A DNA stretch of 33,153 bases from an uncultured Erysipelotrichaceae bacterium (GTDB lineage: Bacteria; Bacillota_I; Bacilli_A; RFN20; CAG-826): positions 1 through 33,153 of the forward strand of contig CADCGC010000018.1 of assembly GCA_902800905.1 (NCBI GenBank). The letters run 5' to 3'. The notes beneath the pieces are model-generated. The model searched no databases and was not told where the DNA came from. It saw only the letters and a list, made by a program, of their open reading frames with translations. The translations under genes and the position numbers were made by a program. This document shows, one piece after another, positions 1 to 7,274 of this stretch (the stretch's first letter is position 1; each line of letters opens with the position of its first letter).

Positions 1-99
1 TATCGTAAATATGGAACTCAAGCTCAAATCACCGTCTCCATTGATGAATTTGTCAAATTAATCAAAGAAGAGATTGATTCTAAAGCAAGACTAAATTAA
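1..99 (+). CDS. thrS: Threonyl-tRNA synthetase, C-terminal end (partial)
   Basis: The window opens inside this gene; only the last 32 codons and a TAA stop are visible. The residues RKYGTQ, then SIDEFVKLIKEEI, fit the end of the anticodon-binding domain of bacterial threonyl-tRNA synthetase, where an RxxG element is followed by a closing helix. The position directly upstream of infC-rpmI-rplT matches the classical thrS-infC order. A strong terminator follows 3 bases after the stop, so thrS is probably transcribed separately from infC here. Identity rests on a short tail plus synteny. Confidence 0.8.
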   Translation, partial: YRKYGTQAQITVSIDEFVKLIKEEIDSKARLN

Positions 100-102
100 G
101 TC

Positions 103-123
103 AAAGACCCTTTGGGTCTTTTT
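103..123 (+). terminator. Intrinsic terminator after thrS
   Basis: An 8-bp perfect stem, AAAGACCC (103-110) with GGGTCTTT (114-121), has a 3-base loop and leads into a T-rich tract. Confidence 0.85.
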
Positions 124-152
124 CTTACTAATAAAATTATTATAAATAATTC

Positions 153-181
153 TTTACACCACAAAGAGAATAATGTAATAT
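153..181 (+). promoter_or_regulatory. Promoter of the infC-rpmI-rplT operon
   Basis: TTTACA at 153-158 and TAATAT at 176-181 are separated by exactly 17 bases. This lies between the thrS terminator and the infC leader, which predicts a start near 188 and a leader of about 150 bases. Confidence 0.65.
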
Positions 182-187
182 TATTCA

Positions 188-327
188 CGCAAATAAAAGG
201 TAGAAAGTAGAGGCACCCGCTTCTCGCCAGACCGATAATTAAGTTGGTTGGCTCATTACTACGAATCTTGGGGTTAAGACTAGTACGGGTGCAATTCGCT
301 TGCATCCGTTTTATTAACAAAAAGGAG
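188..327 (+). ncRNA. L20-type leader RNA of infC operon
   Basis: The 5' leader contains two mutually exclusive pairings. GCACCCG at 213-219 is the exact reverse complement of CGGGTGC at 286-292. The latter is also the left arm of a terminator hairpin (286-308). Formation of the long-range pairing would prevent the terminator. This is the logic of the B. subtilis infC leader, in which excess ribosomal protein L20 promotes premature termination (established for that organism). The assignment rests on position, the alternative pairings and the downstream infC-rpmI-rplT genes; a covariance-model match was not tested. Confidence 0.7.
286..315 (+). terminator. Attenuator terminator in infC leader
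   Basis: CGGGTGCAA (286-294) pairs with TTGCATCCG (300-308) over 9 positions, including one G-T wobble. The loop is 5 bases and TTTTATT follows. It ends before the infC ribosome-binding site, as expected of a regulated attenuator. Confidence 0.75.
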
Positions 328-336
328 ATGATTGTT

Positions 337-879
337 ATCCAAGACCAAAATAATGGCAAAAAGCCAAATCAACCAAAAGAATTACTAAATGAACTCATCA
401 GATTCCAACAAGTCCGTGTTATTGGACCTACAGGAGAACAACTTGGCATCATGTCAAGTAGAGAAGCACAACTTAAAGCTAACGAATATAATCTCGACTT
501 ATACTGCGTGAGCGCTCAAAGCAATCCACCAGTGTGTAAGATTATTAACTATGGCAAGTTCCGTTATGAACAACAGAAGAAAGCCAAAGAAAATCGTAAG
601 AATCAAGTGAGAATTGAAGTTAAAGAAATTCAGCTTACTCCTCAAATTGGTTTACATGATATGGAAACCAAAGCGAGAGCAGCAGTTAAATTCTTAGAAC
701 AAGGAAACAAGATTAAAGTTGGAGTGAGATTCAGAGGTCGTCAAATGACGCACTTAGAGGTTGGTGAAGAGGCCTTGAATAAATTCATCGAATTACTTGG
801 CGACACCGCTCAGATTGAAAAACCTGCAGCAATGGAAGGTCGCTGGATGATCGCTATATTAGCACCAAAAAGAAAGTAG
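337..879 (+). CDS. infC: Translation initiation factor IF-3
   Basis: IF-3 binds the 30S subunit, blocks premature 50S joining and proofreads initiator tRNA selection. The N-terminal domain shows VIGPTGEQLGIMS, followed by PPVCKIINYGKFRYEQQKKAKE. The C-terminal domain follows from IEVKEIQLTPQIG. Start choice: positions 321-332 (AAAGGAGATGAT) match the complement of the 16S 3' end at 11 of 12 bases. The in-frame ATG at 328 therefore lies inside the Shine-Dalgarno and is unlikely to be used. An ATC at 337 gives a normal spacing and a 180-residue product, typical for IF-3; ATT at 331 is an alternative. Non-AUG starts are the established means of IF-3 autoregulation. rpmI follows 12 bases downstream. 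Confidence 0.93.
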   Translation: MQDQNNGKKPNQPKELLNELIRFQQVRVIGPTGEQLGIMSSREAQLKANEYNLDLYCVSAQSNPPVCKIINYGKFRYEQQKKAKENRKNQVRIEVKEIQLTPQIGLHDMETKARAAVKFLEQGNKIKVGVRFRGRQMTHLEVGEEALNKFIELLGDTAQIEKPAAMEGRWMIAILAPKRK

Positions 880-891
880 GAGGAAATTACA

Positions 892-1118
892 ATGCCAAAA
901 ATGAAAAGCAAACGTGCTTTAATGAAAAGAATTAAAGTCACTGGCAGCGGAAAAGTCACAAGACATCACGCTTACACATCACATTTAGCCCCACACAAAA
1001 CGCTTACACATCACATTTAGCCCCACACAAAACAACAAAACAAAAGAGACACTTAATGAAAGGTGCAGCCTTACACAAGACTGACTACAAGAGAGTTAAG
1101 TACCTCATCGTAAAGTAA
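892..1118 (+). pseudogene. rpmI: Ribosomal protein L35, frameshifted by tandem duplication
   Basis: The ATG at 892 follows a strong AGGAGG (879-884). Reading from it gives an L35 N-terminus ([13 protein letters not shown], then [20 protein letters not shown]). The frame then breaks and ends at a TAG (1018-1020) after 42 residues. The cause is an exact 32-bp tandem duplication (969-1000 and 1001-1032); 32 is not a multiple of 3. Removing one copy restores a continuous 64-residue protein ending RVKYLIVK at the TAA of 1116-1118, the normal L35 length. L35 is a 50S subunit protein. rplT follows 13 bases after the stop with its own Shine-Dalgarno. The break may be real, a phase-variable repeat, or an assembly error. 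Confidence 0.9.
969..1032 (+). repeat. Exact 32-bp tandem duplication inside rpmI
   Basis: Unit one is 969-1000 and unit two is 1001-1032, each beginning CGCTTACACATC and ending CCACACAAAA, with no mismatch between them. Two copies shift the frame of rpmI; one copy leaves it intact. Confidence 0.98.
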
Positions 1119-1131
1119 GGAGGAAGTAATC

Positions 1132-1485
1132 ATGAGAGTTAAAGGCGGAACAGTTACACACGCAAGACGCAAAAGAATGCTCAAGAGAGCAAAGGGTTAC
1201 TTCGGAAGTAAACACTTACTCTACAAGACAGCGAAAGAACAAGTTATGCACAGCTTACGCTATGCGTACATCTCTCGTAGAACAGTCAAAAGAGACTATC
1301 GTAAACTCTGGATTAGACGTATCAACGCTGCATGCAGAATGAATGACATCTCTTACAGCAAATTCATGTACGGATTAAAAGTTGCTAACATTCAAGTTAA
1401 CAGAAAAATGTTATCTGAACTCGCAATCAATGATCCAAGCGCATTTGCCGACTTAGTCAAAACAGCAAAGCAAAACATTAAATAA
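1132..1485 (+). CDS. rplT: 50S ribosomal protein L20
   Basis: The 117-residue basic protein has the L20 hallmarks: [15 protein letters not shown] at the start, then [22 protein letters not shown] and the globular part with [17 protein letters not shown]20 is an early 23S rRNA assembly protein. In Bacilli it also represses its own operon through the infC leader, and a matching leader is present upstream. The ATG follows AAGGAGGAAGTAATC, an ideal Shine-Dalgarno. It is the last gene of infC-rpmI-rplT and is followed by a terminator. The length is the family norm. Confidence 0.97.
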   Translation: MRVKGGTVTHARRKRMLKRAKGYFGSKHLLYKTAKEQVMHSLRYAYISRRTVKRDYRKLWIRRINAACRMNDISYSKFMYGLKVANIQVNRKMLSELAINDPSAFADLVKTAKQNIK

Positions 1486-1505
1486 TCAGATTTAGTGTTT
1501 AATTA

Positions 1506-1537
1506 AAACCAGGAAAATCAGTTCCCGGTTTTTCTTT
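1506..1537 (+). terminator. Intrinsic terminator after rplT
   Basis: AAACCAGGAA (1506-1515) pairs with TTCCCGGTTT (1522-1531) with one mismatch and a 6-base loop, followed by a T-rich tract. The outer sequences TAAAACCAGG and GGTTTTTCTTTA recur in the terminator at 2192-2221, on the other side of the toxin-antitoxin pair. Confidence 0.8.
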
Positions 1538-1554
1538 ACTTTTCTATTAAAGCA

Positions 1555-1586
1555 TTGACTACTTGATAGTATAATTTTATAATTAT
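1555..1586 (+). promoter_or_regulatory. Promoter and possible operator of toxin-antitoxin pair
   Basis: TTGACT (1555-1560) and TATAAT (1578-1583) are separated by 17 bases, close to consensus. An inverted repeat, ATAATT (1571-1576) and AATTAT (1581-1586), overlaps the -10 box. It could be the operator bound by the antitoxin, although in such AT-rich DNA this is weak evidence. Confidence 0.65.
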
Positions 1587-1616
1587 TTTAGTAAAATTTA
1601 GTAATGGAGGTAAATT

Positions 1617-1889
1617 ATGACTATTTTAGCATCTGCAGATATTAGACTAAATTACAACGAAGTTGTAAAAAAATGCAAAGAAAGCGGAGAACCAATTTAT
1701 TTAACTAAAAATGGGCAAGGTGAACTCGTTGTTATGGATATAGAATCATTTGAAAAGAGAGAGCAAGAATTAAGAGCACAACAAATGGTGCTAGAATCAT
1801 ATGCCGCAAGATTATCTGGAAGCAAAGATTACTCTCTTGAAGAGTCCAAATCTATGATGGAAAATATGCTAAAAGGTGACAAGCAATGA
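1617..1889 (+). CDS. Phd/YefM-family antitoxin
   Basis: This 90-residue protein begins ILASADIRLNYNEVVKKCKESGEPIYLTKNG and continues GELVVMDIESFEKRE, the pattern of the Phd/YefM fold (beta strand, helix, then an I/V-T-x-N-G turn). Family members use the N-terminal domain for DNA-binding autorepression and a flexible C-terminal tail to wrap and neutralise the toxin. Here the tail runs from about residue 50. It overlaps the downstream toxin gene by 4 bases (ATGA), which implies translational coupling. GGAGG precedes the ATG by 7 bases. The near-consensus promoter sits just upstream, as usual for autoregulated type II modules. Confidence 0.88.
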   Translation: MTILASADIRLNYNEVVKKCKESGEPIYLTKNGQGELVVMDIESFEKREQELRAQQMVLESYAARLSGSKDYSLEESKSMMENMLKGDKQ

Positions 1890-2191
1890 ATAATTACGTA
1901 GTCACCATTACATCAAAAGCAAACGAAGATATTGCGGAATGTATTAACTTTGTTAACAAAGTATCTTCTGAAGCGGCAAAAACATTGCTAGACGATATAT
2001 ATTCATCTTTACAATCACTTACTACATTTCCTGAGAGATTCCCAATATTTTCAATGCCAAAGTCTTTCCCATTCGAAATTAGAAAACAAGTGATAGATGT
2101 GAGATATATTGCGTTATATTCAATTGAAGATAATAAAATCGTAGTATATCGTGTACTTGATTCAAGAAGAAAATTTGATTATTTAGTATAG
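1886..2191 (+). CDS. ParE/RelE-superfamily toxin
   Basis: The 101-residue protein has the ParE/RelE layout. It starts with a first beta strand (YVVTITSKANEDI) and two helices (residues about 13-47). FPERFP and a C-terminal sheet follow, with VIDVRYIALYSIEDNKIVVYRVLDSRRKF. The pattern of VxR followed by a hydrophobic strand and RVLDSRR is typical of the family. ParE members poison DNA gyrase and RelE members cleave mRNA on the ribosome; the sequence alone does not decide between them. It overlaps the antitoxin stop and is followed by a terminator. It is the only clearly accessory module in the window. Confidence 0.85.
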   Translation: MNNYVVTITSKANEDIAECINFVNKVSSEAAKTLLDDIYSSLQSLTTFPERFPIFSMPKSFPFEIRKQVIDVRYIALYSIEDNKIVVYRVLDSRRKFDYLV

Positions 2192-2192
2192 T

Positions 2193-2220
2193 AAAACCAG
2201 GTGATTCCTGGTTTTTCTTT
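2193..2220. terminator. Bidirectional terminator between toxin gene and thiI
   Basis: A perfect 9-bp stem, AAAACCAGG (2193-2201) with CCTGGTTTT (2207-2215), has a 5-base loop. T-runs flank it on both strands. It serves the toxin gene from the left and probably thiI from the right, whose stop is at 2219-2221. Confidence 0.88.
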
Positions 2221-3379
2221 ATTTAATTATCTTAACTTCGACATTATTAATCGCATCATTAATTAACGATTCAAAGTCGAACTTCTCTTCAAACTTCTTT
2301 GCTTCGTTTAAATCAGGAGCGGTCTTAGGAGCTTTTGGAGTAAAGATTGTACAACAATCTTCATATGGTCTGATTGATATCTCATAGGTATCAATCTTTT
2401 TACTAATTTGAATGATTTCTAATTTGTCCATCACGGCACATGGTCTAATGACTGGCATATTAGTCACTTCATTAATGACATGAATTGATTGAAGCGTTTG
2501 AGACGCAACTTGTCCAACCGATTCACCACTACTGATGACTGGACAATTTCTTCTTTTAGCGAGTCTATCCGCTAAACGGTACATCATCCTTCTCATAAGG
2601 GTGATGCAATAGCTTTCAGGCGCGTTATCATAGATTGCTTCTTGAATCTTAGTAAATGGAACAATATTTAATCTAATTTCTGGTTGATATCGATTAAGTT
2701 TATGTAATAAATCTTCTAATTTATAGATCACTGCTTCTTGAGTGTATGGAGGAGAGGCAAAATGGATGCATTCTATTTTTACTCCTCTTTTCATGAGTAA
2801 ATAGGCTGCTACTGGAGAATCAATTCCTCCAGAAAGCATATGCATGCTCTTACCACCTACTCCAAGAGGATATCCTCCTGCTCCTGGATAGGTTCTAACA
2901 AAGATATATGTTCCTTCATCTCTAACTTCAATAGAAAGAGTGATATCAGGATTATGAACATCAACCTTTAAATTGGTGTTTTTTAAAATAACAGGAGCGA
3001 CAAGTCGAGTAATCTCATCAGAGATGAGAGGGAATCTTTTATTGCTTCTTTTACATTTAACCTTAAAGGTTTTACCTTCTTCTAATTTGATTAATTCTAG
3101 TGACGCTGACTTAATTTGCTCGATATCATTGTCGACTTTGTGGACTAAAGAAAGGCCTTGAATTCCACTAACATCTTGGAGTCGAGAAATAATTGGTTCA
3201 TAGTCTTCACCGTTAAGATGAACATAGATATGATCATAACGAGACTCAACTTCAAGATTAGAAAAATCTTTTAAAGCGTTTTTGATATTTAAATGTAATC
3301 GATGGATGAAATCTGATTTGTTTTTTCCTTTAGTGGAAAGTTCACCAAATCTCACCATGATGTGATCATAACTAATCAT
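2219..3379 (-). CDS. thiI: tRNA 4-thiouridine synthase ThiI
   Basis: ThiI adenylates U8 of tRNA and transfers sulfur received from a cysteine desulfurase; in many bacteria it also feeds thiamine synthesis. The 386-residue protein starts with a ferredoxin-like/THUMP region (residues about 1-165, MVRFGELSTKGKNKSDF). The PP-loop ATPase follows, with SGGIDSPVAAYLLMKRG near residue 184 and ESVGQVASQTLQSI later. There is no C-terminal rhodanese extension, as in Bacillus forms. The start overlaps the stop of the cysteine desulfurase (ATGA at 3376-3379), consistent with coupled production of the sulfur donor and acceptor. Confidence 0.96.
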   Translation of the reverse strand: MISYDHIMVRFGELSTKGKNKSDFIHRLHLNIKNALKDFSNLEVESRYDHIYVHLNGEDYEPIISRLQDVSGIQGLSLVHKVDNDIEQIKSASLELIKLEEGKTFKVKCKRSNKRFPLISDEITRLVAPVILKNTNLKVDVHNPDITLSIEVRDEGTYIFVRTYPGAGGYPLGVGGKSMHMLSGGIDSPVAAYLLMKRGVKIECIHFASPPYTQEAVIYKLEDLLHKLNRYQPEIRLNIVPFTKIQEAIYDNAPESYCITLMRRMMYRLADRLAKRRNCPVISSGESVGQVASQTLQSIHVINEVTNMPVIRPCAVMDKLEIIQISKKIDTYEISIRPYEDCCTIFTPKAPKTAPDLNEAKKFEEKFDFESLINDAINNVEVKIIK

Positions 3380-4527
3380 CTTATTTCTCCAATTATTCTT
3401 TCTAATGTGGAAATAAATATTTCCATTTCTTCCATAGTGTTTGTGTAATCAAGCGACACTCTGATAGTGTTATTTGCGATTTTGTCATCTTTTCCTAAAG
3501 ATTTAACAACATAGCTACCTTTTTCTTTTGAAGAATGGCAAGCACTTGTTGAGGACACCATAATGTTGTTATTACTTAAAGCTTCGACCACTACACTTCC
3601 TTTTCTAGTTTTAGTGGAGAAGTTAATTATATAAGGATTATATATTGTAGGAATATTTAACTCGTATAAGTCTTCTCTACTTCTTAAATAGTCCACTAAT
3701 CTATTTGCGAGCTCTTTTACATGTAGGAAGTTATCTCTTTCGCTATTAATAGCGATTTTAATAGCTTCCACTAAAGCGGTCGCGTTAGCGAGATCTTCAG
3801 TTCCACTACGGTATCCATTTTCTTGCCCACCTCCACTATTTAGAGGTAATAAATCAATTTTCTTCTTTTTCATAAGAGCGCCAAAGCCAACTAATCCATG
3901 GACCTTATGTCCAGTAATTGTTAATAAGTCAACTTTTGAATAGTTGATTTCTTTTTCAACTTTTCCAATTGCCTGGCAAGCATCAACATGGAAGACCACT
4001 TTTGGATATTTTTCTAATAAATTAGAAATTTCATAGATTGGATTAACTGCGCCTATTTCATTATTGACTGCCATAAGGGAGACTAAAATCGTCTTATCGG
4101 TCAATGCTTTTTCAACTTCTTCTACGGTAATGATTTCTTCTTTATTTGGATAAAGATAAGTAACTTTATATCCAAAATCTTTTTCAAGTTGTCTAAAAGC
4201 TTCTAGAACAGAAGGATGTTCATATATAGATGTAATGATGTGGTTACCACGATTCTTATATCTAAACGCTGCACCTTTAATTGCTAAGTTATTAGCTTCA
4301 GTTGCCCCACTTAGATAGATAACTTCGTATTCTTTAAGATTTAATAATCTTAATAATTCCTCTCTAGTCCTATTTAAAAGATAAATAGATTTTTGTCCTT
4401 CTTTATGAATTGAAGATGGATTAGCAAAATATTCAAGATGAACCTTGTTATAAGTCGCTAAAATGCGACTATCAATTCTAGTCGTTGAAGCATTATCAAA
4501 ATATATGATTTTGTTATCAATTGTCAT
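3376..4527 (-). CDS. iscS: Cysteine desulfurase (NifZ/IscS type)
   Basis: This PLP enzyme removes sulfur from cysteine as a persulfide. YFDNASTTRIDSRIL opens the 383-residue protein. HVDACQAIGK precedes the PLP lysine in TGHKVHGLVGFG. The mobile catalytic cysteine is in STSACHSSKEKG, about residue 329. In Bacilli the copy beside thiI (NifZ in B. subtilis) is the dedicated donor for 4-thiouridine; the 4-base overlap with thiI supports the same role here. Its start overlaps the end of ezrA by 11 bases, so the three genes form one operon. Confidence 0.94.
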   Translation of the reverse strand: MTIDNKIIYFDNASTTRIDSRILATYNKVHLEYFANPSSIHKEGQKSIYLLNRTREELLRLLNLKEYEVIYLSGATEANNLAIKGAAFRYKNRGNHIITSIYEHPSVLEAFRQLEKDFGYKVTYLYPNKEEIITVEEVEKALTDKTILVSLMAVNNEIGAVNPIYEISNLLEKYPKVVFHVDACQAIGKVEKEINYSKVDLLTITGHKVHGLVGFGALMKKKKIDLLPLNSGGGQENGYRSGTEDLANATALVEAIKIAINSERDNFLHVKELANRLVDYLRSREDLYELNIPTIYNPYIINFSTKTRKGSVVVEALSNNNIMVSSTSACHSSKEKGSYVVKSLGKDDKIANNTIRVSLDYTNTMEEMEIFISTLERIIGEIR

Positions 4528-6229
4528 TTTCTGTATGGCGATTTCTATATAAGGAGTTCGCTTGAGAGTAGACGTTTTGGAAGTCTCCTTTTAAGAAACT
4601 CAAGTCTAATTGATTAGCGGTTTGATTGACATCTTGTTCATCTCTATCTCTATTTAAAATCACAAGTGATTTTTCCGCTACTCTAGCGCTTCTTACTTTA
4701 TTTTCAATGTCTTCAAACATTGGGTTAGCAATGTTCTTTAAGCTATTGATTTTGTTATTAATATCTTCGACATCAATTGGTTGATGTTGAACACATTCAT
4801 GAATGTCGTTTAAAACATCATAAACTGCATCCAATTTTTCTTTATATAACGCAGTGAATGATTCGACGTTAATCTCATATAGAGATTGTTCTGCTTCTTT
4901 AAGTTGATAATAGTAAACAGAAATTAAGTTATATGCTTCTTCTGCGGTATTCTTTAATGAGTCGATATAAGCTTTAAAATTAGTGACACCTTCATTAACG
5001 ATGCTATAGTTTGCTTCAAGTTCATCTAATTTTCCTTTTAACAAAGAGAATGGTTGACGAGTACCACTATGAACAAAACCATCAAGGAATCTCTTGGAAT
5101 TTCCTAAATCATCAACGGATTTACCTAAACTCTTAATCTTTTCTTCCTCTTGAGGAGAAATGATATAGATTTCTTTGATCTCAGGTAAAAGAGCGCAGAT
5201 TCTTAAGAAAACTTTTTCAACATTGTTAACAGCTTGATAGACCGCATCATAATGCGATTTAAAATAATCACGGGCTTCAACTTCTTCTTCGAGCTTTTTG
5301 CCCATCATATTTATTTCAACTAAGATAAGTTCACATTCAGATTTGATACCACCGATTTGAAGGTTAACAATTCTCTTTGTGATATCCGCTGCTTTTTTCT
5401 TCCATTCTTCGATGTGAGATTTGAAGGCTAAATGATATAGAGGAACACCTTGTTTTTCGGTTTCTTTATATTTGTTTTGAAGCTCATTAAGAGCGTTTGG
5501 AATATCAGTTTTAACAAGATCACAGAGTTTTGGAAGTTCGATTAAGACATGTCCTAACGCCGTAAGGACATTGTTTAAAGAAGTGATTTCTGAATTGATT
5601 TCTTCGTATTCTGCTCCTTCAAGTTGTTCATCAAAACGAGCAAAAGAAGCATCAATTTTATCAAACATTTTATTAAATGTTGCAGCGACCATTTCTAACT
5701 CATTACTTTCTGCGTAATATGTTTGTTTAACGTGACGATAAACTTCACGTAAGTGATCGATAGAACGGCGGCATTCTTCTTCGAGTTTAATGATTTCATA
5801 TAAATCATGGTCTAAAGAATTAATGCTATCGGTGAGGTTCTCAACCGCTTTTCTAGCTTCGCTAATAACGGATTTAATGTTCTTGTACTGTTTAGCGGCT
5901 AATAAAGATTTGAGTTGTTTTAGTAATGAATCTGCATATGCATCTTCATTATCATGGATAGATTTAAAACGACGATAAAATTGCTCATATTTAGATAAAT
6001 ATAGGAGGTTGGTTCTAGAGATGATTTCTAAACGATGGATGTATTGAGTGTCTTGTCCTAAAAGTAAAGCATCACAATGTGAAAATTGCTTTTCTAAATT
6101 ACTAACTTGCTTACGATATCTGATACGAGAAATAACTAAAAAATAGAGAAGTAATCCAAGCGCAACTAGGACGATTGCCCCAACTACAGAAAGGATTACG
6201 ATTTCATTCACTCCCAAGGTGTAAATCAT
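4517..6229 (-). CDS. ezrA: Septation ring formation regulator EzrA
   Basis: EzrA is a membrane-anchored protein that inhibits ectopic FtsZ ring assembly and helps organise the divisome in Bacillota. The 570-residue protein has a short extracytoplasmic N-terminus and one membrane helix at about residues 9-34 (VVGAIVLVALGLLLYFLVIS). A basic RIRYRK stop-transfer follows. About 530 residues of charged, largely helical cytoplasmic sequence make up the rest, rich in Leu/Glu/Lys heptads as in the spectrin-like repeats of EzrA. The length is close to the B. subtilis protein. The ezrA-desulfurase-thiI order next to rpsD-tyrS also matches Bacilli. GGAGG lies 8 bases before the ATG. Its promoter candidate is at 6268-6296. 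Confidence 0.85.
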   Translation of the reverse strand: MIYTLGVNEIVILSVVGAIVLVALGLLLYFLVISRIRYRKQVSNLEKQFSHCDALLLGQDTQYIHRLEIISRTNLLYLSKYEQFYRRFKSIHDNEDAYADSLLKQLKSLLAAKQYKNIKSVISEARKAVENLTDSINSLDHDLYEIIKLEEECRRSIDHLREVYRHVKQTYYAESNELEMVAATFNKMFDKIDASFARFDEQLEGAEYEEINSEITSLNNVLTALGHVLIELPKLCDLVKTDIPNALNELQNKYKETEKQGVPLYHLAFKSHIEEWKKKAADITKRIVNLQIGGIKSECELILVEINMMGKKLEEEVEARDYFKSHYDAVYQAVNNVEKVFLRICALLPEIKEIYIISPQEEEKIKSLGKSVDDLGNSKRFLDGFVHSGTRQPFSLLKGKLDELEANYSIVNEGVTNFKAYIDSLKNTAEEAYNLISVYYYQLKEAEQSLYEINVESFTALYKEKLDAVYDVLNDIHECVQHQPIDVEDINNKINSLKNIANPMFEDIENKVRSARVAEKSLVILNRDRDEQDVNQTANQLDLSFLKGDFQNVYSQANSLYRNRHTENDN

Positions 6230-6267
6230 CCTAATACCTCCAACTTAATCTAAGATTAATTACATAT

Positions 6268-6296
6268 ATTATACTGAAAAACTTATATGATACGAA
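6268..6296 (-). promoter_or_regulatory. Probable promoter of the ezrA operon
   Basis: On the minus strand TATAAT (6268-6273) is a perfect -10 box. The hexamer 17 bases further upstream (TTCGTA, 6291-6296) is a weak -35. The predicted leader is about 30 bases. Confidence 0.5.
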
Positions 6297-6363
6297 ACGA
6301 TTTTGATTTTTTATCAAAATAAGTTGATTTATTTGCTAAAAATTTAGATACATATTTTTATTG

Positions 6364-6380
6364 TTAGTAGGTTATATTTA
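6364..6380. repeat. 17-base intergenic motif, copy 1
   Basis: TTAGTAGGTTATATTTA occurs here and, identically, at 19175-19191. Both copies lie in divergent intergenic regions. On the minus strand they sit about 135 and 119 bases upstream of the ATGs of ezrA and glgC. Confidence 0.7.
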
Positions 6381-6455
6381 TGTTTTAGAATTTCTTAATT
6401 TTTCATTCGAATTATCTCTCCTACATCATTAATGAAAAAATAATTAATTTTTTTA

Positions 6456-6484
6456 TTGTCATAAAGTCTCATTTCCTGTATATT
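6456..6484 (+). promoter_or_regulatory. Promoter of rpsD
   Basis: TTGTCA (6456-6461) and TATATT (6479-6484) are separated by 17 bases. Transcription would start near 6491, about 160 bases upstream of the rpsD ATG. Confidence 0.65.
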
Positions 6485-6489
6485 AGATA

Positions 6490-6653
6490 CTGCATGTAAT
6501 GCAGCACATTAATACTGCTCGTCCGACGTTTGGTACTATTTGTGACAGAGTAACCTAAGCTACATTGGTGAAATGATTAATCAAACATCCGGGGTAAGGA
6601 ATTAATGCCTATTCATTATTTTGCGAAAAATAAAGGAAAGGAAGTACGAAGTC
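6490..6653 (+). ncRNA. Structured rpsD leader (possible S4 autoregulatory element)
   Basis: The long leader begins with a perfect hairpin, CTGCAT (6490-6495) with ATGCAG (6499-6504). It contains further GC-richer patches (GTCCGACG, CATCCGGGG) that stand out from the AT-rich surroundings. In B. subtilis, S4 represses rpsD by binding a structured leader (established). I infer a similar element from the length and position; I could not fold it or match it to a family model. Confidence 0.4.
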
Positions 6654-7259
6654 ATGAGATATACTGGATCAGACTGGAAAAGAAGTCGTAGATTAGGTTT
6701 TTCAACACTTGAGACTAACAAGGAACTTCAAAAACGTCCTTACGGTCCTGGCCAACACGGCGCATCCCGTAAGAAAAAACCATCAGAATATGGTAAACAA
6801 TTAGTTGAAAAACAAAAACTAAGACAAATGTATGGTGTCAACGAAAGACAATTCAGAAGATTATTCATGATTGCCTTAGCTAGTAAAGAAGTTACTGGTT
6901 TCGCATTTATGAAATTGCTCGAATCTCGTTTAGATAACCTCGTCTACCGTATGGGTTTCGCCCGTACTCGTAGAGGTGCTAGACAACTCGTCAATCACGG
7001 ACACATCGAAGTTAACGGTAAGAAAGTTGATATTCCAAGTTACTTATGTTCTATCAATGATGTCATCGCTGTTAGAGAAAACTCTAAAGATATGAAGGTC
7101 ATTAAAGAATCACTCGATTCAATCGCTACAAAAGTCGGCTGGGTTGAAGTTGATGCTGAAAAACTCTCAGGTAAATATATCAGAGAACCAGAACGTAGTG
7201 AATTAACTCAACAAATCACCGAATCACAAATCGTTGAATACTACAACCGTAAACTCTAA
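6654..7259 (+). CDS. rpsD: 30S ribosomal protein S4
   Basis: S4 nucleates 30S assembly on 16S rRNA. From this ATG the protein is 201 residues and begins [17 protein letters not shown], followed by [10 protein letters not shown], the standard S4 start. The frame is open further upstream to a TTG at 6621, but that extension matches nothing in S4, and AAGGAAAGGAAG sits just before 6654. The S4 RNA-binding domain covers about residues 90-155 ([30 protein letters not shown]). A single-gene transcript is likely: promoter at 6456, structured leader, and a terminator at 7275. tyrS follows, as in B. subtilis. Confidence 0.97.
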   Translation: MRYTGSDWKRSRRLGFSTLETNKELQKRPYGPGQHGASRKKKPSEYGKQLVEKQKLRQMYGVNERQFRRLFMIALASKEVTGFAFMKLLESRLDNLVYRMGFARTRRGARQLVNHGHIEVNGKKVDIPSYLCSINDVIAVRENSKDMKVIKESLDSIATKVGWVEVDAEKLSGKYIREPERSELTQQITESQIVEYYNRKL

Positions 7260-7274
7260 TTCATGCATTACGCA

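Larger units (their letters stand above)
6230..6653. other. Divergent control region between ezrA and rpsD
   Basis: This 424-base gap holds no gene I can support. From left to right it contains the ezrA ribosome-binding site and promoter (minus strand, to about 6296). A very AT-rich stretch follows (about 6300-6455) with a 17-base motif at 6364-6380 that recurs at 19175-19191. Then come the rpsD promoter (6456-6484) and a structured leader of about 160 bases. Confidence 0.8.

Noticed and set aside
244..336. Longer infC starting at the ATG of 244
   Set aside because: The extension would translate through the attenuator hairpin and the Shine-Dalgarno and has no IF-3 similarity.
96..359. Open frame of 87 codons on the minus strand across the infC leader
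   Set aside because: It covers a promoter, a leader with terminator pairing and the start of infC; it has no family resemblance and no ribosome-binding site.
6621..6653. Upstream TTG start for rpsD
   Set aside because: It adds 11 residues not found in S4 and bypasses the purine-rich ribosome-binding site next to the ATG of 6654.
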